64,000 bases of DNA from Pelodictyon luteolum DSM 273 (lineage in GTDB: Bacteria; Bacteroidota; Chlorobiia; Chlorobiales; Chlorobiaceae), in the NCBI RefSeq assembly GCF_000012485.1, contig NC_007512.1:1-64000 (forward strand), written 5' to 3'. The position numbers were made by a program, and so were the translations under genes. Under the pieces are notes generated by a model, which saw only the letters and a program-made list of their open reading frames with translations, was not told the DNA's origin and did no database searches. Shown here piece after piece: positions 41,498 through 50,402 of this stretch; positions within the stretch are counted from its first letter, which is position 1, and each line of letters starts with the position of its first letter.

Positions 41498-42751
41498 ATG
41501 GAAGAAGCGAAAGGTGCGGGTTCATGCGGATCGCATCAGTGCGGACACTCCGGCGGCGGGTGCGGTGACAAGTTCCTGAACCCCACGCCGATGCTTGATG
41601 AACTCGAAAACGGCCCCTGGCCGAGTTTCGTCGGCGGCTTCAAGGAGCTTGCGGAGCGGACGAAAAAGCCGATGCTCCGCGGCGTGATGGACCAGCTTGA
41701 GTATTCCTACAATACCAAGATGGGATACTGGAAAGGCGGACTGGTGACTGTCGACGGTTACGGAGCCGGCGTCATCACGCGGTACTCGATGATCAAGGAC
41801 AAGATCCCCGAGGCATCAGAGTTCCACACCATGCGCATTCAGCCCGCTCCGGGGCTTCACTACAACACCGAGATGCTCCGCGAACTCTGCGACATCTGGG
41901 AGGAGTACGGTAGCGGCATCATCACCCTGCACGGCCAGACCGGTGACATCATGCTCCAGGGCATCGAGCAGGACAAGGTGCAGGAGTGCTTCGACAGGCT
42001 CAACGAAAAAGGCTGGGATCTCGGCGGCGCCGGCGCCGGCATGCGGACCGCAGTATCGTGCGCGGGACCTGCCCGCTGTGAACAGGCCTGTTACGACAAC
42101 CTCGAGCTCCATCTGCATGCGCTGCGCCACTTTGTAAGCCAGCTGCATCGTCCGGAATGGAACTACAAGATCAAATTCAAGTTCTCGGCCTGTCCGAACG
42201 ACTGCACCAACGCCATCATGCGCTCCGACCTTGCCGTCATCGGCACCTGGAAGGATGCCATTCAGGTTGAGGAGCCTGCAGTCAAGGAATGGATCGAGAA
42301 GAACGGCGTCGACGCACTGGTCAACCAGGTCATCAACCTCTGTCCGACCCGGGCCATTTCGCTTGAGAACGGCGGCATGAAGATCGAGTCCCGCGACTGC
42401 GTGCGCTGCATGCACTGCCTGAACGTCATGCCGAAGGCGCTGTCTCCTGGAAAAGAGCGCGGCATTTCGCTGCTCATGGGCGGAAAAAACACCCTCAAGG
42501 TCGGCGTGAACATGGGCTCGCTCATCATTCCCTTCATGAAAATGGAGACGGAAGAGGATCGCGAAGCTTTCATGGAGCTGGTCGAGGAGATCATCGACTG
42601 GTGGGATGACAACGGGCTCGACCACGAGCGCATCGGTGAAAGCATCGAGCGTGTCGGGCTGAAGCAGTTCCTCGAAGGTGTCGGTATCGACGTCGACATC
42701 AACCAGGTTGCCCGTCCCCGCGATAACCCCTATTTCAAGGCGAAATACTAA
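41498..42751 (+). CDS. dsrA: Reverse dissimilatory sulfite reductase subunit alpha
   Basis: Catalytic subunit of the siroheme enzyme that oxidises DsrC-bound sulfur to sulfite. In the 417-residue product the siroheme/4Fe-4S ligands appear as C188, C194, C232 and C236 (motifs SCAGPARCEQAC and ACPNDC), and the inserted ferredoxin domain as C282, C301, C304 and C307. The N-terminus is unusual: residues 8-23 read like a Cys/His-rich tail (C10, H13, C15, H17, C22) not found in proteobacterial DsrA. A perfect ribosome binding site AAAGGAGG lies at 41483-41490. Confidence 0.97.
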   Translation: MEEAKGAGSCGSHQCGHSGGGCGDKFLNPTPMLDELENGPWPSFVGGFKELAERTKKPMLRGVMDQLEYSYNTKMGYWKGGLVTVDGYGAGVITRYSMIKDKIPEASEFHTMRIQPAPGLHYNTEMLRELCDIWEEYGSGIITLHGQTGDIMLQGIEQDKVQECFDRLNEKGWDLGGAGAGMRTAVSCAGPARCEQACYDNLELHLHALRHFVSQLHRPEWNYKIKFKFSACPNDCTNAIMRSDLAVIGTWKDAIQVEEPAVKEWIEKNGVDALVNQVINLCPTRAISLENGGMKIESRDCVRCMHCLNVMPKALSPGKERGISLLMGGKNTLKVGVNMGSLIIPFMKMETEEDREAFMELVEEIIDWWDDNGLDHERIGESIERVGLKQFLEGVGIDVDINQVARPRDNPYFKAKY

Positions 42752-42791
42752 GAGGGGCCCTAAACAGTCAATTAAGCCAACAACCAAGAGG

Positions 42792-42865
42792 CGGCCGCAC
42801 CCCCGGGGCCCCGTCCCGTCCCCTTCCGGGGGGCGGGCGGAGCGAGGGCATGAGTCCGGCGGCCG
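42792..42865 (+). other. GC-rich hairpin between dsrA and dsrB
   Basis: A nine-base stem, 42815-42823 (CCCGTCCCC) with 42829-42837, lies inside an outer pairing CGGCCGC (42792-42798) with GCGGCCG (42859-42865). No T tract follows, so it is not a simple terminator. It may stabilise or process the mRNA between the two subunit genes. Confidence 0.45.
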
Positions 42866-42892
42866 ACAGGCAAAACAAGAACGGAAATCAAC

Positions 42893-43972
42893 ATGAGCAG
42901 TCCTGAAAGAACCTGGAAGACCATAGAGTCAGGCCCCCATACCTACCAGGAGGCCCTTCACCCTGTGGTGAGAAAAAACTACGGCAAGTGGAAGTACCAT
43001 GAAATCCCCCGTCCCGGCGTGCTCAAGCACGTGGCCGAAAGCGGAGACGCCATCTACACCGTCCGTGCGGGGACCCCGCGCCAGGATACGGTCGATATGG
43101 TCCGCAGGCTCTGCGAAATCGCTGACCGGTTCAGTGACGGCCATCTGCGCTTCACGGTCCGTAACAACGTGGAGTTCCTGACCCCGAATCCGGACAATGT
43201 AGAGCCGATGATCAAGGAGCTCGAGTCGATGGGCTTCCCTGTCGGCGGAGCGGGCAACTGCGTCTCCTCGGTGTCGCACACCCAGGGATGGCTGCACTGC
43301 GACATCCCGGCGACCGACGCCTCCGGCGTTGTGAAGTCGATGATGGACACCCTTTACCACGAGTTCAAGCACATGGAGATGCCAAACAAAGTGCGCCTCT
43401 CCACCTCCTGCTGCTCGATCAACTGCGGAGGCCAGGCCGATATCGCAGTTGTCGTCAAACATACCCGTCCGCCGCGCATCAACCATGAGCATCTGTCGAT
43501 GGTCTGTGAGCTGCCCAAAGCGGTCGCCCGCTGCCCGGTCGCCGCCATCCGTCCGACCGTGGTCGACGGGAAGCGCTCGCTGATGGTCGATGAGGCCAAG
43601 TGCATCTGCTGCGGAGCCTGCTTCGGCGCCTGCCCGGCAATGGAAATCAACCACCCCGAGCACTCGAAGTTCGCCATCTGGGTCGGTGGCAAGAACAGCA
43701 ACGCCCGTTCGAAACCCTCGACGATGAGCATCGTCGCCCACAATCTTCCCAACAATCCGCCCCGCTGGCCCGAGGTCACCGATGCAGTCGGCAGGATCCT
43801 CACCGCATACAAGGCAGGCGGCCGCCCCTGGGAGCGCGTCGGCGAATGGATCAACCGCATCGGATGGAAGCGGTTCTTCGAAGAGACGGGCCTCACCTTT
43901 GATGAGGACATGATCGACAGCTACCGTCACGCGAGAACCACCTTCAACCAGTCGGCCCATGTCCGCTTTTAG
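42893..43972 (+). CDS. dsrB: Reverse dissimilatory sulfite reductase subunit beta
   Basis: Second subunit of DsrAB, 359 residues. The siroheme-cluster ligands fit the DsrB pattern C136, C173, C174 and C178 (STSCCSINCGG), and the ferredoxin domain has C214, C237, C240, C243 and C247 (CICCGACFGACP). Length is normal. The ATG is 141 bases after the dsrA stop, an unusually long gap for this pair, filled by a GC-rich hairpin. Confidence 0.96.
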   Translation: MSSPERTWKTIESGPHTYQEALHPVVRKNYGKWKYHEIPRPGVLKHVAESGDAIYTVRAGTPRQDTVDMVRRLCEIADRFSDGHLRFTVRNNVEFLTPNPDNVEPMIKELESMGFPVGGAGNCVSSVSHTQGWLHCDIPATDASGVVKSMMDTLYHEFKHMEMPNKVRLSTSCCSINCGGQADIAVVVKHTRPPRINHEHLSMVCELPKAVARCPVAAIRPTVVDGKRSLMVDEAKCICCGACFGACPAMEINHPEHSKFAIWVGGKNSNARSKPSTMSIVAHNLPNNPPRWPEVTDAVGRILTAYKAGGRPWERVGEWINRIGWKRFFEETGLTFDEDMIDSYRHARTTFNQSAHVRF

Positions 43973-43989
43973 CCAAAGGAGATACTTTC

Positions 43990-45726
43990 ATGCAGGTAGA
44001 ATCAAATCCAATTCTTGACTTCGCGACGAACTGGAAGTTTCCCGCCTACAGCGAGCTGACAGGTGAGGATAAGATCGTTGCGTTCGGGGATCACAGCCAC
44101 AAGTGCCCGGTGTATGTGCGTCAGACGCCGCCCTGTTCGGCCGAGTGCCCTGCGGGCGAGGACATCAGGGGCATCAATCGGCTCCTGAACGGTGTTGACC
44201 CTTCAGATGATCCGATGAAGGCGGCCTGGCAAAGGGCTGTCGACACCAACCCCTTCCCTGCGGTCATGGGCAGGATCTGCCCGCACCCGTGTCAGGGGGG
44301 CTGCAACCGCCAGTACCATGACGGAAGCGTCTCCATCAACGCGGTCGAGCAGGCAATCGGCAACTACGGCATCGAAAAAGGGCTCCAGCTGCCCGCTCCG
44401 GGACCTGATTCCGGAAAGCGCGTTGCTGTGGTCGGCGGCGGCCCTGCAGGGCTCTCTGCCGCCTACCAGCTACGCCGCATGGGACACGCAGTCACCATTT
44501 ACGACGCCAACCAGAAACTCGGCGGCATGGTGCTCTACGGCATCATGGGCTACCGGGTCGACAGGAAGGTTCTTGAAACTGAAATCGGCCGCATCACCGC
44601 CCTCGGCATCGAGACGAAGATGGGGGTGAGGGTCGGACGTGACATCACGCAGGCCGAGCTTGAAAAAGAGTATGACGCCGTGTTTCTCGGCATCGGCGCC
44701 CAGGTCGGCCGCTCACTTCCCGTTCCGGGATTCGAGGGCAGCCTGTCGGCCACAAACGCTATCGAGTTCCTCCGCAACTACGAGGTGATGGGTGATGACG
44801 TGCCGGTAGGAAAGAAGGTGGTCGTCATCGGTGACGGCAACGTGGCCATGGACGTGGCCCGCCTCGCCCTCCGCCTCGGCTCGGAAGCCATCCTTGTCTC
44901 GGGCGTTCCCCGCGAGGAGATGGCCTGCTTTGACAACGAGTTTCTCGACGCAGTCCGTGAAGGCACGACGGTCCACTATATGAGCGGTACCGTCGAGGTT
45001 CTGCGCGACGGCGAGGCTGTCCGTGGACTCCGCTGCTCGAAGATGGTGAAGAAGGAGAAGGGTGAAGAGGGGTGGAACTCCCCGATCCCGTTCCTCCGCT
45101 ACAAGAGCACCGGCGAGACCTTCGATATCGATGCCGATATGGTGGTTGCCGCCATCGGCCAGGGAACCGACTTCAGCGGCCTTGACGGCGTGATTGGCTC
45201 CGGTCCCTGGATGAAGGTCGACCGCCACTTCCGCATCCCCGGCCGTGAAAACGTGTTCGGCGGTGGAGATGCCCTGAAAGTGGATCTCATCACGACGGCA
45301 GTCGGCCACGGCCGCAAAGCCGCCGAGTCTATCGATGCCTTCCTGAAAGGCGAACCGCTTCCCGAGCCGGTGCGCCGCGAGGTGACGAAGGCCCAGAAGC
45401 AGGATCTTCTCTACTTCCTGCCGGTAGCTCCCGCCACACGGGTGAACCGCGAGCTGGACGTTGTCGTGGGCAATCATGACGAACTGCTCGAGGCGCTTTC
45501 TCCCGAGCAGGTGAAGGCCGAGTCGGAGCGCTGCATGAGCTGCGGTCTCTGTTTCGACTGCAAGCAGTGCGTTTCGTTCTGCCCGCAGGAAGCTGTGCTC
45601 CGCCACCGCGACAACCCCTCGGGGGAGAAGGTGGAAACCGACTATGTGAAATGTGTAGGCTGCCACCTCTGCTCGCTGGTCTGCCCCTCCGGGTATATCC
45701 AGATGGGCATGGGTGATGGTCTGTAA
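43990..45726 (+). CDS. dsrL: DsrL, NAD(P)H:acceptor oxidoreductase partner of DsrAB
   Basis: A 578-residue iron-sulfur flavoprotein related to the small subunit of glutamate synthase. The N-terminal cysteine-rich domain (CSAECPAGEDI; ICPHPCQGGCNRQY) is followed by FAD-binding VAVVGGGPAGLSAAYQLRRMG near residue 142, NAD(P)-binding VVVIGDGNVAMDVARLAL near residue 278, and a C-terminal ferredoxin domain with CMSCGLCFDCKQC and CVGCHLCSLVCPSGYI. DsrL accepts the electrons released by DsrAB during sulfur oxidation and reduces NAD(P)+. It lies 18 bases after dsrB. Confidence 0.94.
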   Translation: MQVESNPILDFATNWKFPAYSELTGEDKIVAFGDHSHKCPVYVRQTPPCSAECPAGEDIRGINRLLNGVDPSDDPMKAAWQRAVDTNPFPAVMGRICPHPCQGGCNRQYHDGSVSINAVEQAIGNYGIEKGLQLPAPGPDSGKRVAVVGGGPAGLSAAYQLRRMGHAVTIYDANQKLGGMVLYGIMGYRVDRKVLETEIGRITALGIETKMGVRVGRDITQAELEKEYDAVFLGIGAQVGRSLPVPGFEGSLSATNAIEFLRNYEVMGDDVPVGKKVVVIGDGNVAMDVARLALRLGSEAILVSGVPREEMACFDNEFLDAVREGTTVHYMSGTVEVLRDGEAVRGLRCSKMVKKEKGEEGWNSPIPFLRYKSTGETFDIDADMVVAAIGQGTDFSGLDGVIGSGPWMKVDRHFRIPGRENVFGGGDALKVDLITTAVGHGRKAAESIDAFLKGEPLPEPVRREVTKAQKQDLLYFLPVAPATRVNRELDVVVGNHDELLEALSPEQVKAESERCMSCGLCFDCKQCVSFCPQEAVLRHRDNPSGEKVETDYVKCVGCHLCSLVCPSGYIQMGMGDGL

Positions 45727-45784
45727 CCCTCAACACCCGATCCCGCCGCCCTCATTGCGGCGGGATATGGACAACAGGAAAACC

Positions 45785-46156
45785 ATGTACGAAGAACTCA
45801 TAGCCCGGATCACCCGGGCCGTGGACGCCTCGGAAAAGTGGGCGGAAAACGGATGGGCGGTCACGTTCGGCCCGCGCGGCGAAGAGGTACTGAACCTCAA
45901 GTCTGCCGAAGCCCTCGGTCGCGCCATTTCGTTCAGGCGCGAGGCCATCAATTATTGGAAGCAGGCCCAGCTTACAGGCCAGGATGCAGCCGCATCCGGG
46001 CGGAAGGCGCTCCGGGCTCTCGAGGCTGGCGACGAACCGGCAGCAATGAATGCGCTGTACTTCTGCCGCTACATCGAGGCGCCGTTTGCTCAGCAGGCAA
46101 ACACCTGGAGCCCTCTCTACGACAGTCTTTCGGCCAAAACTGCCTGCTGCTGTTGA
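45785..46156 (+). CDS. dsrU: DsrU, uncharacterised protein of the Chlorobi dsr cluster
   Basis: A 123-residue soluble protein between dsrL and dsrE, the position of dsrU in Chlorobaculum tepidum. The ATG at 45785 follows an AGGAAA ribosome binding site; upstream in-frame ATGs are less likely. The product is helical and ends in TACCC, that is three adjacent cysteines at the very C-terminus. No known domain is recognised. Co-occurrence with DsrL and DsrEFH suggests a part in sulfur relay, but the function is unknown. Confidence 0.78.
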   Translation: MYEELIARITRAVDASEKWAENGWAVTFGPRGEEVLNLKSAEALGRAISFRREAINYWKQAQLTGQDAAASGRKALRALEAGDEPAAMNALYFCRYIEAPFAQQANTWSPLYDSLSAKTACCC

Positions 46157-46202
46157 ACGCATCAGGGTCGGGCATCGACAACAATCAAAACAGAGGAATA
46201 AG

Positions 46203-46562
46203 GTGAACATAGGAATTCTTCTCAAGGAAGGGCCATACAACCATCAGGCGTCCGACACGGCGTACAAGTTCGCCGAAGCGGCCATCCGGAAAGGCCACAG
46301 GATCGACGCCGTCTTCCTGTACAACGACGGTGTCATCAATGCAACCAAACTCGGCGACCCGCCGCAGGACGACCGCAACATCGCCGAGCGCTGGAGCGCT
46401 CTTGCGACCGAGCACGGTTTTGAAGTGCTGGCATGCATTGCCGCCTCCAAGAGGCGCGGCATCACTGACGAACTGATGATCAAGGGCGGCTCCATAACGG
46501 GGCTCGGCACCCTTACCGACATCGCCATCCGCAACGACAGACTGTTAACCTTCGGAGACTGA
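46203..46562 (+). CDS. dsrE: Sulfurtransferase subunit DsrE
   Basis: A 119-residue subunit of the DsrE2F2H2 hexamer. The active-site cysteine is C78 in EVLACIAASKRRGI, the same position as the persulfide-carrying Cys of the Allochromatium protein. The start is GTG at 46203 with a GAGGAATAAG ribosome binding site; a longer frame upstream is not supported. DsrE accepts persulfide from TusA and passes it to DsrC. Confidence 0.94.
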   Translation: MNIGILLKEGPYNHQASDTAYKFAEAAIRKGHRIDAVFLYNDGVINATKLGDPPQDDRNIAERWSALATEHGFEVLACIAASKRRGITDELMIKGGSITGLGTLTDIAIRNDRLLTFGD

Positions 46563-46568
46563 ACCATC

Positions 46569-46937
46569 ATGGAAGAGAACATCAAAAAGATCATGCACGT
46601 GATGCGCCGTGCCCCCCACGGTTCGATCTACACCTATGAGGGGCTCGAGATGATCCTCATCATGGCTGCCTATGAACAGGACCTTTCGGTCGCCTTCATC
46701 GGCGATGGGGTCTACGCCCTGAAAAAAGGGCAGGAGACAGAGGGCATTTCCATGAAAGGATTCGCGAAAACCTTCATGGCCCTCGATGGCTATGATGTGG
46801 AAAAGCTCTATGTCGACCGTACCTCGCTTGAAGAGCGCGGCCTCACCGAAGAGGATCTGCTTGTCGACGTGGAGGTGCTCGACTCGGCCGAAATCGGCCG
46901 GAGGATGAACGAACAGGATGTCGTCATCCACCACTGA
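46569..46937 (+). CDS. dsrF: Sulfurtransferase subunit DsrF (TusC-like)
   Basis: A 122-residue DsrE-fold protein, with the RAPHGSIYTYEGLEMILIMAAYEQDLSVAFIGDGVYAL core in part typical of TusC/DsrF. It has no cysteine, in line with a structural role in the DsrEFH hexamer. Its ATG is six bases after the dsrE stop. Confidence 0.92.
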   Translation: MEENIKKIMHVMRRAPHGSIYTYEGLEMILIMAAYEQDLSVAFIGDGVYALKKGQETEGISMKGFAKTFMALDGYDVEKLYVDRTSLEERGLTEEDLLVDVEVLDSAEIGRRMNEQDVVIHH

Positions 46938-46994
46938 AGGTCGCTTCCCCTGGGGCGAGCCTGAACAGCAACCATTGAACCTGAACTGTCTATC

Positions 46995-47288
46995 ATGCTG
47001 CACACCATCAACAAATCACCCTTTGAAAGCCCGTCGATGCAGGAGTGCATCCGCTTTGCGGCTCCCGGCGATCCCGTGCTCTTCATCGAGAACGGCGTCT
47101 ATGCCGTCCAGTCCTCGGGCCGTTATGCATCCGACATCGCAGCCCTCCTGACTACCAACCCGGTCTATGCTCTTCAGCCGGATCTTGAGGCACGCGCCGT
47201 CGGATCCCTCGTCGAAGGCGTGGAAAGGGTTGGCTACGACGGGTTCGTGGACCTCGTCGAAGCTCACCGGGTCAACAGCTGGCTCTGA
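46995..47288 (+). CDS. dsrH: Sulfurtransferase subunit DsrH (TusB-like)
   Basis: A 97-residue small subunit of DsrEFH. Family features: MLHTINKSPFESPSMQEC at the N-terminus with the conserved Cys at position 18, LFIENGVYAV in the middle and the closing VNSWL. It completes the DsrEFH set needed for cytoplasmic sulfur transfer in sulfur oxidisers. Confidence 0.92.
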   Translation: MLHTINKSPFESPSMQECIRFAAPGDPVLFIENGVYAVQSSGRYASDIAALLTTNPVYALQPDLEARAVGSLVEGVERVGYDGFVDLVEAHRVNSWL

Positions 47289-47314
47289 ACTCACTTTACT
47301 TACCGTACCGAATT

Positions 47315-47758
47315 ATGATGAACAACTGGATGCAGGCGGCCTCCCGGAACCGGTCCGCGCTGCTCGACCGCTGGATCAGTGCAGGACTCGGGATGTTCCC
47401 TGAACATATGTCTCAGGCAACCCCGGCCGGCGAGGCGCTCGCCGATGCCATGGGGACGGTGCTTGACAATATCGGCGGCGGAGACGACTGCCGGGAGGGG
47501 ATCGAGCGCCTCACCCGCATCTTTGCCGTCCAGCCTCTCCCCCCGTCGAAGTCCCTCGCCCTCTTCGGTGCACTTTGCGACCTCATACAGGAGCTCATCC
47601 CGGAGGATGCCGGGCGCGAGGCATGCCGCCGCCGTATGGACGAGATGACGCTCGAAGCGTTCGACTGTTTCATGGAAAACCGTGAGAACATCTACCGCCT
47701 GAAGGTCGATGAGGCGCGCAGCCAGATGCACATGCTGCTGAGGAGGGCCGTTTCATGA
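47315..47758 (+). CDS. dsrT: DsrT, RsbRD-like helical domain protein
   Basis: A 147-residue, mostly helical protein between dsrH and dsrM, matching dsrT of green sulfur bacteria and sulfate reducers. The pattern SRNRSALLDRWISAGLGMFPEHM followed by a long helical bundle resembles the RsbRD N-terminal domain found on stress-sensor proteins (assigned from memory). It overlaps dsrM by four bases (ATGA), so the two are translated together. A sensory or assembly role for DsrMKJOP is possible; the function is unproven. Confidence 0.78.
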   Translation: MMNNWMQAASRNRSALLDRWISAGLGMFPEHMSQATPAGEALADAMGTVLDNIGGGDDCREGIERLTRIFAVQPLPPSKSLALFGALCDLIQELIPEDAGREACRRRMDEMTLEAFDCFMENRENIYRLKVDEARSQMHMLLRRAVS

Positions 47759-48750
47759 AAAAAGTGTTCATGCCCCTTGTGATGGTTGCCGTCCTTTCCT
47801 GTATCCCATACATCGGGGTGGCCCATTTCGGCATGGGCTACCTGTTCGGCGTCATCATCCCTTATCTTGCAGTCCTGCTTTTTGTGGCGGGATTCGCCTG
47901 GAGGATGTACGACTGGCTGAGCCGTCCGGTGCCCTTCTGCATCACCACCACATGCGGCCAGGAGAAATCGCTTGACTGGATAAAGCACCAGAAGCTTGAA
48001 AGCCCCGCGACGAAGTGGCAGGCAACCCTGCGCGTGCTGATGGAGGTCTTTTTCTTCCGCTCGCTGTTCCGCAACACGAAAGCCGAGCTCCATACGGGTC
48101 CGCAGCTGGCCTACGCTTCGAGCAAATGGCTATGGATGGGAGGGCTTGCCTTCCACTGGTCGCTGCTTCTCATCGGCCTGCGCCACGCACGGTTCTTTTT
48201 CATTGAGCCGCCGCTGTTCGTTCAGCTCATTGAGCGTACCGACCGCTTTTTCGAGCTCACGCTGCCGGCATTCTACATGACGGACGCCATCGTGCTTGCG
48301 GCCATCACCTACCTTGTCGCCAGACGCCTGCGCGATGCGAAGATGCGGATCATTTCTCTGCAGACTGATTTCTTCCCGCTCTTCCTCATCGGCGGCATCG
48401 TCATTTTCGGCATGTCGATGCGCTACGTTGCCAAGGTCGACGTGCTCGCCATCAAGGCGCTGATGCTGAACCTCGCCTCCTTCAGTTTCGATGCGCCCGG
48501 CGCAATCAGTCCACTCTTCTACATCCACCTGTTCCTTGCTTCGGTGCTGGCGGCCTACTTCCCCTTCAGCAAGCTGATGCATGCCGGAGCGATCTTCCTC
48601 AGCCCTACGCGCAATCTGGCGAACAACAGTCGCGAAAAGCGGCATATCAACCCCTGGAACAAGAAAATCAAGTTCCGTACCTACAGCGAGTACGAGGATG
48701 ACTACCGGGATAAGATGAAAAAAGCCGGACTTCCGGTCGAAAAGGACTGA
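47755..48750 (+). CDS. dsrM: DsrM, haem b membrane subunit
   Basis: Membrane cytochrome b of the DsrMKJOP complex, NarI-like, 331 residues. Two N-terminal helices (about 5-25, 29-50) and four or more further ones (about 127-145, 170-195, 212-230, 250-275), with conserved His residues, for example H135 region AFHWSLLLIGLRHARF and H257 region FYIHLFLA, to bind haem. It exchanges electrons with menaquinone. It is followed after two bases by dsrK. Confidence 0.92.
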   Translation: MKKVFMPLVMVAVLSCIPYIGVAHFGMGYLFGVIIPYLAVLLFVAGFAWRMYDWLSRPVPFCITTTCGQEKSLDWIKHQKLESPATKWQATLRVLMEVFFFRSLFRNTKAELHTGPQLAYASSKWLWMGGLAFHWSLLLIGLRHARFFFIEPPLFVQLIERTDRFFELTLPAFYMTDAIVLAAITYLVARRLRDAKMRIISLQTDFFPLFLIGGIVIFGMSMRYVAKVDVLAIKALMLNLASFSFDAPGAISPLFYIHLFLASVLAAYFPFSKLMHAGAIFLSPTRNLANNSREKRHINPWNKKIKFRTYSEYEDDYRDKMKKAGLPVEKD

Positions 48751-48752
48751 CC

Positions 48753-50402
48753 ATGTCAAAATACGCACCCAAAAAAAACCAGCTCACCCGCGAGTTTCTG
48801 GAAAAACCCACCCCCCTGAAAGGCGACTTTGCCCGCGAGGAGTGGTGGGATATGCCGGTAGAGTTCCGCGACGGGAACTGGTGCCACTCCGCCAAGCCGG
48901 AAGTGCTCGGTGAGATCGGTTTTCCGAACCCCCGCAAATGGGCGGCTCCCGATGAGGACTGGCAGCTTCCTGAAGGGTGGGAGAAGACCATCCACGAGGG
49001 GTTGAAGGAGCGCCTTAAGAAGTTCCGCTCACTGAAGCTCTACCTCGACGCCTGCGTGCGCTGCGGGGCCTGCGCCGACAAGTGCCATTTCTTCCTTGGC
49101 ACCGGCGACCCGAAGAACATGCCGGTCATCCGTGCCGAGCTGCTCCGCTCCGTCTACCGGAACGACTTCCCGATGGTGGAGAAGATCCTGAAAGGGTTCT
49201 CCGGATCGCGGAAGCTGACGAAGGAGGTCATCAAGGAGTGGCACATGTACTTCTACCAGTGCACCGAGTGCCGCCGCTGCTCCGTATTCTGCCCGCTCGG
49301 CATTGATACGGCCGAGATTACCATGGTGGCCCGCGAGCTGTTGAATCTGATCGGCGTCAACAACAACTGGATCCTTGCCCCGGTTGCCAACTGCAACCGT
49401 ACCGGCAACCATCTCGGCATCGAGCCGCACACGTTCGTCCAGAACATCGAATCGCTGGTCGACGACATCGAGGACCTTACCGGCGTGACGGTGAACCCCA
49501 CCTTCAACCGGAAGGGGGCCGAAGTGCTCTTCATCACCCCGTCAGGCGACGTGTTCGGCGACCCCGGCGTTTATACCATGATGGGTTACATGATGCTCTT
49601 CGAGCATATCGGCCTCGACTACACCATCAGCACCTACGCCTCGGAGGGCGGCAACTTCGGCCTCTTCACCACGAACGACATGATGAAGAAGCTGAACGCG
49701 AAAATGTACCATGAGGCCGAGCGGCTGAAGGTGAAATGGATCCTCGGCGGCGAGTGCGGCCACATGTGGCGCGTTGTCCACCAGTACATGAATACGATGA
49801 ACGGCCCTGCCGGCTTCCTTGAGCAGCCGGTCTCTCCGGTCACCGGCACGAAGTTCCAGAACGCGGCCGCCACCAAGATGGTGCATATTGCCGAGTTCAC
49901 GGCCGACCTGATACACAACAACAAACTGAAGCTGGACCCTCGCCGCAACGACCATCTCCGCACCACCTTCCACGATTCCTGCAACGTGGCTCGCGGCATG
50001 GGCATGTTCGAAGAGCCTCGTTACGTACTCAACAACGTCTGCAACTCGTTCAACGAGATGCCGGAAGACACCATCCGCGAGCGGACGTTCTGCTGCGGCT
50101 CGGGCAGCGGCATCAATGCCGAAGAGTTCATGGAGATGCGTATGCGCGGCGGATTCCCCCGCGCCAACGCAGTGCGGAGCGTCAAGAAATCGCACCGGGT
50201 GAACTCGCTGGTGACCATCTGCGCCATCGACCGTGCGACCCTGCCTTCCCTCATGCGCTACTGGAACCCCGGCGTTACCGTCTACGGTCTGCACGAGCTG
50301 GTGGGCAACGCGCTGGTGATGCAGGGCGAGAAAAAGAGAACCGTGGATTTGAGGGAGAATCCGATGGCCGGAACCGGCGAGGGGGAGAGCGATGCTCAAT
50401 AA
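48753..50402 (+). CDS. dsrK: DsrK, heterodisulfide-reductase-like FeS subunit
   Basis: A 549-residue cytoplasmic subunit related to HdrD. Two 4Fe-4S motifs, CVRCGACADKC and CTECRRCSVFCPLG, precede two CCG-type segments, FHDSCNVARGMG and TFCCGSGSGINAEE, that bind the special cluster acting on disulfides or trisulfides. DsrK is the proposed site where DsrC is oxidised or reduced. The end overlaps dsrJ by 11 bases. Confidence 0.94.
   Translation: MSKYAPKKNQLTREFLEKPTPLKGDFAREEWWDMPVEFRDGNWCHSAKPEVLGEIGFPNPRKWAAPDEDWQLPEGWEKTIHEGLKERLKKFRSLKLYLDACVRCGACADKCHFFLGTGDPKNMPVIRAELLRSVYRNDFPMVEKILKGFSGSRKLTKEVIKEWHMYFYQCTECRRCSVFCPLGIDTAEITMVARELLNLIGVNNNWILAPVANCNRTGNHLGIEPHTFVQNIESLVDDIEDLTGVTVNPTFNRKGAEVLFITPSGDVFGDPGVYTMMGYMMLFEHIGLDYTISTYASEGGNFGLFTTNDMMKKLNAKMYHEAERLKVKWILGGECGHMWRVVHQYMNTMNGPAGFLEQPVSPVTGTKFQNAAATKMVHIAEFTADLIHNNKLKLDPRRNDHLRTTFHDSCNVARGMGMFEEPRYVLNNVCNSFNEMPEDTIRERTFCCGSGSGINAEEFMEMRMRGGFPRANAVRSVKKSHRVNSLVTICAIDRATLPSLMRYWNPGVTVYGLHELVGNALVMQGEKKRTVDLRENPMAGTGEGESDAQ

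Noticed and set aside
41816-43960. Long minus-strand open frames opposite dsrA and dsrB
   Set aside because: Mirror frames of two highly conserved genes; no ribosome binding sites and no recognisable motifs.
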